The notes below the pieces were generated by a model that was not told the DNA's origin, did not search any database, and was given only the letters and a program-made list of their open reading frames with translations. Positions 1 through 4,652 of a stretch of DNA of 8,273 bases are shown here, piece by piece; within the stretch, counting starts at the first letter, position 1, and each line of letters starts with the position of its first letter. The DNA comes from JAEUKQ01 sp044227605 (GTDB lineage Bacteria; Pseudomonadota; Alphaproteobacteria; JAEUKQ01), in NCBI GenBank assembly GCA_044227605.1, contig JBGAWJ010000072.1, positions 1 through 8,273 on the forward strand, written 5' to 3'. A program made the position numbers and the translations under genes.

Positions 1-380
1 GTGGCCCCTGCCACCCGCCCCCAATTGCTGTGTTCGCCGCAAAGGCGGACGGGGCGGGCAGTATGACCACTTTCTTGATGGGGGGAAAGGTTGTGGAAAA
101 TGCCGTAGGCATGGCGGCAATTTTTGATGTAACCTGCGCTGTAACCAGTTTCTTTAGCAATATCTGTATCCTTAAGCCCTTGTTTGACAAACTCGGTTAA
201 AACCAACGCCGTCAAGCCGCTGTTGAGGGGGCCCTTTTTTACCTTTTTTTGAGGCAAGCGGGTGACCTGATGGGCAGGTAAATGGCTTATGGGTAAATGG
301 TTAAGAGGCAAGGGGTTGGTGGGTAAATGGTTGGTGGAAGTATGGAAGCTTGAACTTCTGTCGGTTCTTTTGGATTGCAT
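1..380 (-). CDS. Partial HTH-containing protein of unknown function (C-terminus outside window)
   Basis: This reading frame is open from an ATG at 378-380 to the window edge (126 codons) and has no stop. A strong ribosome binding site (GGGAGGA) lies just upstream of the ATG, and an in-frame stop lies a few codons before it, which fixes the start. Residues 1-45 are low complexity, rich in Pro, His, Asn and Leu, with repeated NHLP/SHLP motifs, followed by a basic patch (QKKVKKG, about 44-50). Residues about 57-94 look like a helix-turn-helix: LTEFVKQGLKDTDIAKETG, then a likely recognition helix SAGYIKNCRHAYG. This suggests DNA binding, but I recognise no named family. It is the first well-supported gene downstream of the leftward SOS promoter near 640, so damage-induced expression is inferred. 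It could be a regulator or the DNA-binding end of a recombinase; the missing C-terminus would decide. Confidence 0.6.
   Translation of the reverse strand, partial: MQSKRTDRSSSFHTSTNHLPTNPLPLNHLPISHLPAHQVTRLPQKKVKKGPLNSGLTALVLTEFVKQGLKDTDIAKETGYSAGYIKNCRHAYGIFHNLSPHQESGHTARPVRLCGEHSNWGRVAGA
255..331. repeat. Short direct repeats encoding an NHLP-type linker
   Basis: The 9-mer GGTAAATGG occurs three times (near 277, 292 and 321 on the plus strand) and GAGGCAAG twice. Read on the minus strand, these give the repeated NHLP/SHLP motifs in the N-terminal linker of the HTH protein. The array is imperfect and probably arose by slippage or local duplication. Confidence 0.5.
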
Positions 381-547
381 TCGGTATCCTCCCAGTTTTT
401 AAATAACAGTCTTGAAATAACAATCTTAAAATGGCAAAATAGGTAATAGCACGGATCAAAATAGGAATAACCGTCACCCCTGGACATGAGTGGGTACCAG
501 AGGTGATCATCACTCGCAAAGCCTGATAGATCGCTATCTAGCGCCAT
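287..547 (-). CDS. Doubtful small ORF, 86 residues, in the SOS leader
   Basis: This ORF begins at an ATG with GAGG five bases upstream, about 90 bases after the predicted start of the leftward SOS transcript. It ends inside the HTH gene, overlapping it by about 94 bases in another frame. The product is rich in aromatic residues and cysteine in its middle (about residues 18-45) and resembles no family I know. For it: the good ribosome binding site and its place as first ORF on the transcript. Against it: the long overlap and the lack of domain-like character. It may be a translated leader or chance. Confidence 0.25.
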   Translation of the reverse strand: MALDSDLSGFASDDHLWYPLMSRGDGYSYFDPCYYLFCHFKIVISRLLFKNWEDTECNPKEPTEVQASILPPTIYPPTPCLLTIYP

Positions 548-604
548 TTCCTCATAGGTGATGTGGCTGTTTTTCCTGTAGGTGATCCTTTCCTGATCAA
601 TTGA

Positions 605-619
605 AAGGGTTAGCCCCTT
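605..619 (-). other. Small leader hairpin after the leftward SOS box
   Basis: AAGGG and CCCTT flank a 5-nt loop just downstream of the predicted leftward transcription start. There is no T-tract, so it is not a terminator. It may be a 5' UTR stability element; it is short enough to be chance. Confidence 0.3.
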
Positions 620-623
620 ATTT

Positions 624-638
624 GTTCCTCCTACGTTC
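624..638 (-). promoter_or_regulatory. LexA (SOS) box, GTTC-N7-GTTC, leftward promoter
   Basis: The 15-mer GTTCCTCCTACGTTC is an exact match to the alphaproteobacterial LexA operator, GTTC-N7-GTTC. On the minus strand it reads GAAC-N7-GAAC and starts one base after a candidate -10 (TTAAAT, 645-640), where bound LexA would block initiation. This suggests repression of the leftward genes until DNA damage. Confidence 0.72.
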
Positions 639-639
639 T

Positions 640-668
640 ATTTAATAGGACTATTATGTCATCGTCAA
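640..668 (-). promoter_or_regulatory. Sigma-70-type promoter under LexA control (leftward)
   Basis: On the minus strand, -35 TTGACG (668-663) is followed after 17 bp by TTAAAT (645-640), or after 15 bp by TATTAA. An A-rich tract precedes the -35, extending to about 690, and may act as an UP element. The block 663-688 is nearly identical to the one at 7766-7791. The -10 is weak, so its exact position is uncertain. Confidence 0.55.
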
Positions 669-785
669 GCGGCATGTTCCTATTTTTTTATTGCATCCCC
701 CCACTAATCGCCCTATAATGAGGGAATGGTTTGATTTGCAGGAATGGCCAGGTGCCTTTTTCGACCTGCCCCCTCTTGACAGGTT

Positions 786-814
786 TTGACGACTGCCCCG
801 ATATCAACGATAAT
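786..814 (+). promoter_or_regulatory. Promoter of the acetyltransferase-repressor operon
   Basis: TTGACG (786-791) and GATAAT (809-814) are separated by the optimal 17 bp. Transcription would start near 821, giving a leader of about 32 bases to the ATG at 853, with ribosome binding site AAGGA at 840-844. No LexA box overlaps this promoter. Confidence 0.6.
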
Positions 815-852
815 AAAAATGATAAGGGATATATATTTGAAGGATCAATTTT

Positions 853-1425
853 ATGGGAAGCACCTCTCAACCTCTGCAGCTGCCGCCTTTTCCTATTGCT
901 GATGTGCAAATTATCTATGCTACCCCGGAACTGATCCCTAGTTTTTATCAAACCCTGAGGGTAGTGGCCGCGGAAAAAATCTATTTGGATTTGGTTGAAA
1001 CCCCTGCGTGGGAAAGGATATTAAGCTTACAACAGGGCTTGATGAAGCAAAAAGTTCCGGTTTATTATGCGGTAGCGGGTGGCCAAGTCATTGGCTGGTG
1101 CAGCATTTACCCGGAAACCCACATTTGCCACGCGCATCGCAGCCGCTTGGTCACCGGTTTATTACCGGATTTTCGTGGTTTTGGATTAGGGTCCAGGCTT
1201 TTACAAGCAGCCTTATCCCAGGCGGAAATGGATGGGGTGGAGAAAGTGGAGTTATATGTCTATACCGACAACTTACCTGCCATCCATTTATACCTTAAAA
1301 TGGGGTTTGAACAAGAGGGGCGGATGCGGCGATACCGCAAATATCAGGGGGAATATAAAGATGCCTTATTGATGGGCAAATTGTTGGGCCAAGGCCCACC
1401 ACACACAGACAATCATAGGATTTAA
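853..1425 (+). CDS. GNAT-family N-acetyltransferase
   Basis: A 190-residue protein that probably transfers an acetyl group from acetyl-CoA to an amine; the substrate cannot be inferred. The GNAT core is clear. Strand and motif A carry the acetyl-CoA pyrophosphate loop R108-G-F-G111-L-G113, matching R/Q-x-x-G-x-G/A, followed by a helix (SRLLQAALSQA). Motif B is LYVYTDNLPAIHLYLKMGF, with Asn140, Tyr147 and the typical Gly-Phe at 151-152. The ending YQGEYKDALLMGKLL is usual for these enzymes. About 20 extra N-terminal residues precede the fold. The ATG at 853 is supported by AAGGA eight bases upstream. The stop lies 4 bases before the next ATG, so the two genes are very likely co-transcribed. 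Confidence 0.9.
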   Translation: MGSTSQPLQLPPFPIADVQIIYATPELIPSFYQTLRVVAAEKIYLDLVETPAWERILSLQQGLMKQKVPVYYAVAGGQVIGWCSIYPETHICHAHRSRLVTGLLPDFRGFGLGSRLLQAALSQAEMDGVEKVELYVYTDNLPAIHLYLKMGFEQEGRMRRYRKYQGEYKDALLMGKLLGQGPPHTDNHRI

Positions 1426-1429
1426 CCAC

Positions 1430-2185
1430 ATGATCACAAAACCTTCCCAAGCCCCCAACCCCGCCCAGGAAATCCGCCTGCTGGTGGCGGAACTTACCAA
1501 AAGGCAGCGGCTGGATTTGGCCAGCCTATCGAAACGCCTGGGCAAAAACCATGCCTATTTGCAGCAATATATCAAGCGCGGCGTGCCCCATATTTTGCCT
1601 GAAGATGTGCGCCCGCCCTTGGCCCGCTTGCTGGGTTGCCGCGCTGACGATTTGCGTCCGCCTTTTGCCTTGGGGGATGAGGGGACAGATACTCCCTCGT
1701 CTTTCACCGGGAAGATGGGCACCTTACCTGCCCCCCCTTTCCCTAACCCGCCTGCCCCCGCAAACTTTACCCCTGTTGCAGCCGCTAACCCACGCGGCGG
1801 TAAGCGCGGCTTGCCCGTGTTCGGCGCGGCCAAGGGGGGGTGGGACGGCAGTTTGGTGGATTGGGAAAACCCGGCGGAATGGCTGCCGGTACCGCCGGAA
1901 CTTCTGGGGGTGAATGAGGCTTTTGCCATGTTTGTGACGGGTGATTCGATGGAACCGCGTTACAGCCACGGTGATATGGTATATTGCCACCCCAGCCGCC
2001 CGGCCACCCGCGGCTGTTACGTGGTGGTCGTTAAAAAATCAGGCGATACCATGATTAAACAATTCCTACGCCAGCAAGACGGCCAGTTAGAACTGCGCCA
2101 ATTCAACCCGGAATCAACCACCGAGTTACCCCTAACCGATATCACCGCCATTTACCGCATCGTCGGCCAATGGGAACGGGGGTAG
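1430..2185 (+). CDS. S24-family (LexA/CI-like) repressor with peptidase domain
   Basis: A 251-residue regulator. The N-terminus carries a helix-turn-helix (about residues 28-70: LASLSKRLGKNHAYLQQYIK, then the PEDVRPPLARLLG helix), of a type seen in alphaproteobacterial S24 proteins. A long Pro/Ala-rich linker follows (about 85-125). The C-terminal S24 domain (about 128-250) has the catalytic Ser173 in GDSMEP and Lys210 in MIKQFLR, so the Ser-Lys dyad is intact. The segment VFGAAKGG (130-137) is where such proteins usually carry the self-cleavage site, but the exact bond is not certain. RecA-stimulated self-cleavage is family knowledge, not shown here. Ribosome binding site AGGA lies at 1417-1420. 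It is probably an autoregulated repressor of prophage or accessory origin; the HTH differs from classical LexA, so I do not call it lexA. Confidence 0.88.
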   Translation: MITKPSQAPNPAQEIRLLVAELTKRQRLDLASLSKRLGKNHAYLQQYIKRGVPHILPEDVRPPLARLLGCRADDLRPPFALGDEGTDTPSSFTGKMGTLPAPPFPNPPAPANFTPVAAANPRGGKRGLPVFGAAKGGWDGSLVDWENPAEWLPVPPELLGVNEAFAMFVTGDSMEPRYSHGDMVYCHPSRPATRGCYVVVVKKSGDTMIKQFLRQQDGQLELRQFNPESTTELPLTDITAIYRIVGQWERG

Positions 2186-2254
2186 CTTTGGAACAGTGGG
2201 TTTTGCCTAAAAGCCAGTTTTACCTATAAAGTTGAGCGGTTTTACTGAAAAATA

Positions 2255-2283
2255 TTGTTTTCTCCATAGTCTTGGGGTAATAT
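2255..2283 (+). promoter_or_regulatory. Candidate promoter of the DUF1640-like gene
   Basis: TTGTTT (2255-2260), a 17-bp spacer, then TAATAT (2278-2283). Transcription would begin near 2290. The ATG at 2282 would then lie upstream of the transcript, leaving the ATG at 2306 as the start. Confidence 0.45.
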
Positions 2284-2305
2284 GGGGAAAGGAAAGGTAA
2301 TCACC

Positions 2306-2662
2306 ATGAATGCCATTGCCGTTTATAAGTTGGAAGAAGCCGGGTTCAAGCGCAACCAAGTGGAAGCTTTGGTTGAGTTTTTGGATACCCAAGCGGTGAC
2401 CAAACTGGATTTGGAGAAATCCACTCACCAGTTGCAGCAAGAAATTGCCGCGGTACATAGTGGGCTGAAGCAAGAAATTGCCGCGGTTCGCACCGAACTG
2501 AAGCAAGACATTGCGGAATTGCGCACCGAACTGAAGCAAGAAATTGCGACGGTTAGGCAGGAACTGGCCATATTAAGGGGTGAAATCAATGTGCACCGCT
2601 GGATTTTGGGCTTTAATACCGCCATGTTGATTGCCTTGTTATTGAAAGTGTTCCTGGCATAA
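2306..2662 (+). CDS. DUF1640-like coiled-coil protein with C-terminal membrane anchor
   Basis: A 118-residue protein resembling the DUF1640 family (related to mitochondrial CCDC90/MCUR1 proteins). Residues 1-30 form the usual head (VYKLEEAGFKRNQVEALVEFL). Residues 43-86 are four consecutive 11-residue repeats of type LKQEIAAVRTE, giving a hendecad coiled coil. Residues about 99-118 (WILGFNTAMLIALLLKVFLA) are a single membrane helix at the very C-terminus. It is likely tail-anchored in the inner membrane, with the coiled coil in the cytoplasm and probably self-associating; the molecular role of bacterial members is not established. The ATG at 2306 is preferred over one 24 bases upstream because GGAAAGG at 2291-2297 is correctly placed and the predicted promoter overlaps the upstream ATG. 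Confidence 0.82.
   Translation: MNAIAVYKLEEAGFKRNQVEALVEFLDTQAVTKLDLEKSTHQLQQEIAAVHSGLKQEIAAVRTELKQDIAELRTELKQEIATVRQELAILRGEINVHRWILGFNTAMLIALLLKVFLA
2432..2563 (+). repeat. Four tandem 33-bp repeats in the coiled-coil gene
   Basis: Units start at 2432, 2465, 2498 and 2531, each coding for 11 residues (LQQEIAAVHSG, LKQEIAAVRTE, LKQDIAELRTE, LKQEIATVRQE). Units 2-4 share the core CTGAAGCAAGA(A/C)ATTGC at the DNA level, which suggests fairly recent duplication. Copy number could change without breaking the frame. Confidence 0.8.
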
Positions 2663-2739
2663 GTAAGCGAAGAATCGCTGAGCCTCTGGGAAACAAGCAG
2701 CTAACCACTCATAAAACACCCTATTTAGTCGGAACAAGC

Positions 2740-2966
2740 ATGGCTGATTTTCATGAGGTTATAGCGAACTGCGCTTGCAAACATTGATTCATATCATAAA
2801 GTGCGCACCCTGAAAGATCTGATGGTTCCGCCAGGCAATCACTTGGAAACATTAAAAGGTGATCGGCAAAATCAGCATAGTATACGCCATCAATAACCAA
2901 TGGCGAATTTGTTTTCATTGGAGCGAAAGCGATGCTTTTGATGTGGAAATTGTTGATTACCATTAA
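2740..2966 (+). pseudogene. higB: Frameshifted higB-type (RelE superfamily) toxin
   Basis: From 2765 the frame reads RTALANIDSYHKVRTL, then KDLMVPPGNHLETLKGDR and QNQHSIR, matching the middle of HigB toxins (typical DLRVPPGNRLEALKGDR). At 2885-2888 (CGCC) there is one extra base. After it the next frame reads INNQWRICFHW and ends DVEIVDYH with a stop at 2964-2966, the classic HigB C-terminus. A second break lies at about 2758-2765: upstream, another frame reads ADFHEVI, and the aligned frame has a TAG stop there. The N-terminus is not recognisable. Without both corrections no full toxin can be made. In the living family this is a ribosome-dependent mRNA endonuclease. The start coordinate given here is approximate. 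Confidence 0.82.
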
Positions 2967-2975
2967 GGATACATT

Positions 2976-3278
2976 ATGAAAAAACATGCCCCTATATATC
3001 CAGGTGAAATTCTGCTTCATGATTTCTTGATACCCCTTGGTTTAAGCCAATATAAGCTAGCGAAAGAAACCGGCCTAAGTGCCATGAAGGTTAGTGAAAT
3101 TGTCCGTGGCAAACGAGCGATTACGGCTGAAACCGCCATCAGGCTGGCCAAGTACTTTGGCACATCGGCAGAATGGTGGATGAATATGCAAGCTTTTTAT
3201 GATCTTGAAGTAGCCAAAGATTTGCTGGAAAAAAAGATTGATAAAGAGATTACCCCGCTTAAAAGGGAAGCGGCCTAA
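2976..3278 (+). CDS. higA: HigA-family antitoxin (XRE-type HTH)
   Basis: A full-length 100-residue antitoxin. It opens with the family signature PGEILLHDFLIPLGLSQYKLA, continues through an XRE helix-turn-helix (about residues 23-62: SQYKLAKETGLSAMKVSEIV, then RGKRAITAETAIRLAKYFG) and ends with the usual TSAEWWMNMQAFYDLEVA. It binds and neutralises HigB and normally represses its own operon. The ATG lies nine bases after the higB stop, with AGGA at 2966-2969 as ribosome binding site, the normal toxin-first higBA order. Since the adjacent toxin is frameshifted, this antitoxin is now orphaned; it may still act as a repressor or protect against related toxins. Confidence 0.93.
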   Translation: MKKHAPIYPGEILLHDFLIPLGLSQYKLAKETGLSAMKVSEIVRGKRAITAETAIRLAKYFGTSAEWWMNMQAFYDLEVAKDLLEKKIDKEITPLKREAA

Positions 3279-3347
3279 TAGCCCGGCCCTGCTGTTTCAC
3301 TGCCACTTTATAAGCCAACCCTGCTGAGAATGAAGCAACGAAAGAAA

Positions 3348-4193
3348 CTAAAGAAAGGGATAATCGGGATTATTTATCAGTTCCGTAAGCCCGGTAAACC
3401 TTAAAATTTGTTCATAAAATGGTCGAATGATTTTTTGTTTAATCCCATCATATTTTTGCTGAAATACTTCTTTTTCGCGTTCCAAAAGGTCAATTGAAAT
3501 TGTTTGGGCAATATCATGTGTGGAAATAAACTTTCCACCACCTCCGAAATGTGGCCTATTATATTTATCATATATTTGAACACGGGCTCCTTGGCCAACC
3601 CCTTTGGTTCCCAAAGTTAATTTTATGATGCCTTTCATTTTTAGATATTTGACTAGAAATTTTAAATATTGCTCGCAATAGCGAACAAGGAACTCCTTCA
3701 AAGAATTTAAACTTAGAGGTTCCTGTCGGAAAAATGAGCCATCTATCCCCAAAATACTTCCATCATCATGAACAAGTGTCAACCTAGGAGATTCACGATA
3801 ATATTTGGGCTGATTTATAATTAATAAGGCATTCCCAATATCTTTGACATAATTCCTAAGCCCTGGGGGCTGACCAAAAGGTTCAAGAATAGATTGGGTC
3901 GTTCCTTGTATTCTTAGAATATTAAACAAATCAACGATTTCTAAAGATTTAGAAAATCTTTGCTGAAGTTGAGCGGCAAAATACACATATGCAGGATATG
4001 GAAATTTAATGTTGTAAGATTTGATACTCTCACTGGTACTAACTCCTTCGATTTCTTGAACCTGAAACTCCCAACTACCATCCAATCCATATATATCTTC
4101 GGGTTTTAAGGGGATTACACTTGTCTGATTATGGACAATGAAGCTTATAAAACATTTGCAACAAATTTTAATGAGAATGGAGGATTTGGCCAA
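3348..4193 (-). CDS. Unknown AT-rich protein, up to 281 residues, start unsure
   Basis: I do not recognise this protein. The frame runs from a TTG (4193-4191) to a TAG at 3348. No in-frame ATG occurs until about residue 186. The TTG has a G-rich stretch (GGAGGG) just upstream, but the first 20 or so residues (ILIKICCKCFISFIVHN) are antisense to RelE-coding sequence and look non-native; sequence that reads like a natural protein begins around residue 24 (SVIPLKPEDIYGLDGSWEFQ). The body is a mixed alpha/beta, soluble type with no signal peptide or clear membrane helix; notable segments are LVHDDGSILGIDGSFF (140-155) and RPHFGGGGKFIST (213-225). It is visibly AT-richer than its neighbours, which suggests transfer. 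It may be the 3' part of a longer gene that lost its start. Confidence 0.5.
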   Translation of the reverse strand: MAKSSILIKICCKCFISFIVHNQTSVIPLKPEDIYGLDGSWEFQVQEIEGVSTSESIKSYNIKFPYPAYVYFAAQLQQRFSKSLEIVDLFNILRIQGTTQSILEPFGQPPGLRNYVKDIGNALLIINQPKYYRESPRLTLVHDDGSILGIDGSFFRQEPLSLNSLKEFLVRYCEQYLKFLVKYLKMKGIIKLTLGTKGVGQGARVQIYDKYNRPHFGGGGKFISTHDIAQTISIDLLEREKEVFQQKYDGIKQKIIRPFYEQILRFTGLTELINNPDYPFL

Positions 4194-4365
4194 AAACCCT
4201 CCCCCCCTTGATCAAGTTCCCTTGAAAGGCCATCTGCGGGATTACGGCCGCATCCGCAGCGGCGAATACCGCATCATTTTTACAATTGAAGATAACAACC
4301 TAAAAATTGTGCTGGTTGGCAAAAGGAATGATGCCGAAATTTATAAAATCTTGAAATGCAAATAA
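4138..4365 (+). CDS. RelE/ParE-family toxin, N-terminally short
   Basis: The 75-residue product matches the C-terminal three quarters of RelE/ParE toxins. It has a helix ending MEDLAKNPPP, then LKGHLRDYGRIR, the core strand SGEYRIIFTIEDNNLKIVLV and the ending GKRNDAEIYKIL, which carries the Arg and Tyr typical of the family's C-terminus. Members normally have 85-95 residues; the first strand and part of the first helix (about 15-20 residues) are absent, and an in-frame TGA at 4126-4128 blocks extension. There is no ribosome binding site before the ATG and no partner antitoxin beside it. Related toxins cleave ribosome-bound mRNA or poison gyrase; this copy is probably inactive, a remnant cut at its 5' end where it meets the unknown minus-strand gene. 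Confidence 0.72.
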   Translation: MKLIKHLQQILMRMEDLAKNPPPLDQVPLKGHLRDYGRIRSGEYRIIFTIEDNNLKIVLVGKRNDAEIYKILKCK

Positions 4366-4583
4366 CCCCCCTAAAAACTTGCTACATTTGCTCTCCCTTC
4401 CCTGTCATCGCCCCATTACCCGCCTGGCGGGTGGGAACGGGGATAGGGTTGCTTGCACGATTGGCAATTGGAGGCAGTTATAAACCAGTATCAGCATTAG
4501 GCAGGTGGCGGGGGCTAACCCCTGCCAAGTTTGGCTGCAAGCATTAAGCGCCGAATGCAAGGTTAACCTAGGCGCCAAGCCAT
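4366..4583. other. Non-coding spacer with two hairpins
   Basis: No convincing gene. Two strong inverted repeats are visible: ACCCGCC-T-GGCGGGT at 4418-4432, and a GGCGGGGG/CCCCTGCC stem (one G-U pair) with loop CTAA at 4507-4526. A third element, GCGCC...GGCGC around GGTTAACC, spans about 4548-4576. None is followed by a T-tract. They may be REP-like palindromes or an unrecognised RNA; I cannot support a specific call. Confidence 0.4.
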
Positions 4584-4611
4584 AAAAAAAACCCCTGGTT
4601 TCCCAGGGGTT
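4584..4611 (-). terminator. Rho-independent terminator of the surface-protein gene
   Basis: On the minus strand, AACCCCTGG and CCAGGGGTT form a perfect 9-bp stem with a GAAA (GNRA) tetraloop, followed directly by a run of Ts. It lies about 40 bases after the stop codon of the 948-residue gene. A smaller hairpin (CCCGTT/AACGGG, 4627-4643) lies between the stop and the terminator. Confidence 0.92.
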
Positions 4612-4652
4612 CTCCCCCCTCCAACACCCGTTCGTTAAACGGGATCTAAAGA

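Noticed and set aside
688..951. Small ORFs on both strands before the acetyltransferase
   Set aside because: They cross the promoter and ribosome binding site of the acetyltransferase and have no supporting signals.
1385..1398. TGGGCC-AA-GGCCCA stem at the end of the acetyltransferase gene
   Set aside because: It lies inside coding sequence, with a loop too small for a natural hairpin and no T-tract, so it is not a terminator.
1551..1990. Long alternative frames on both strands inside the S24 gene
   Set aside because: They are shadows caused by the GC-rich Pro/Ala linker; the S24 frame has catalytic residues and a ribosome binding site.
2282..2305. Upstream ATG extending the DUF1640-like protein by eight residues
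   Set aside because: It overlaps the predicted -10 and lacks a ribosome binding site; the ATG at 2306 has a well-spaced one and fits family N-termini.
2751..3020. 89-residue minus-strand ORF
   Set aside because: It is antisense to the clear higB remnant and the start of higA; no ribosome binding site or family resemblance.
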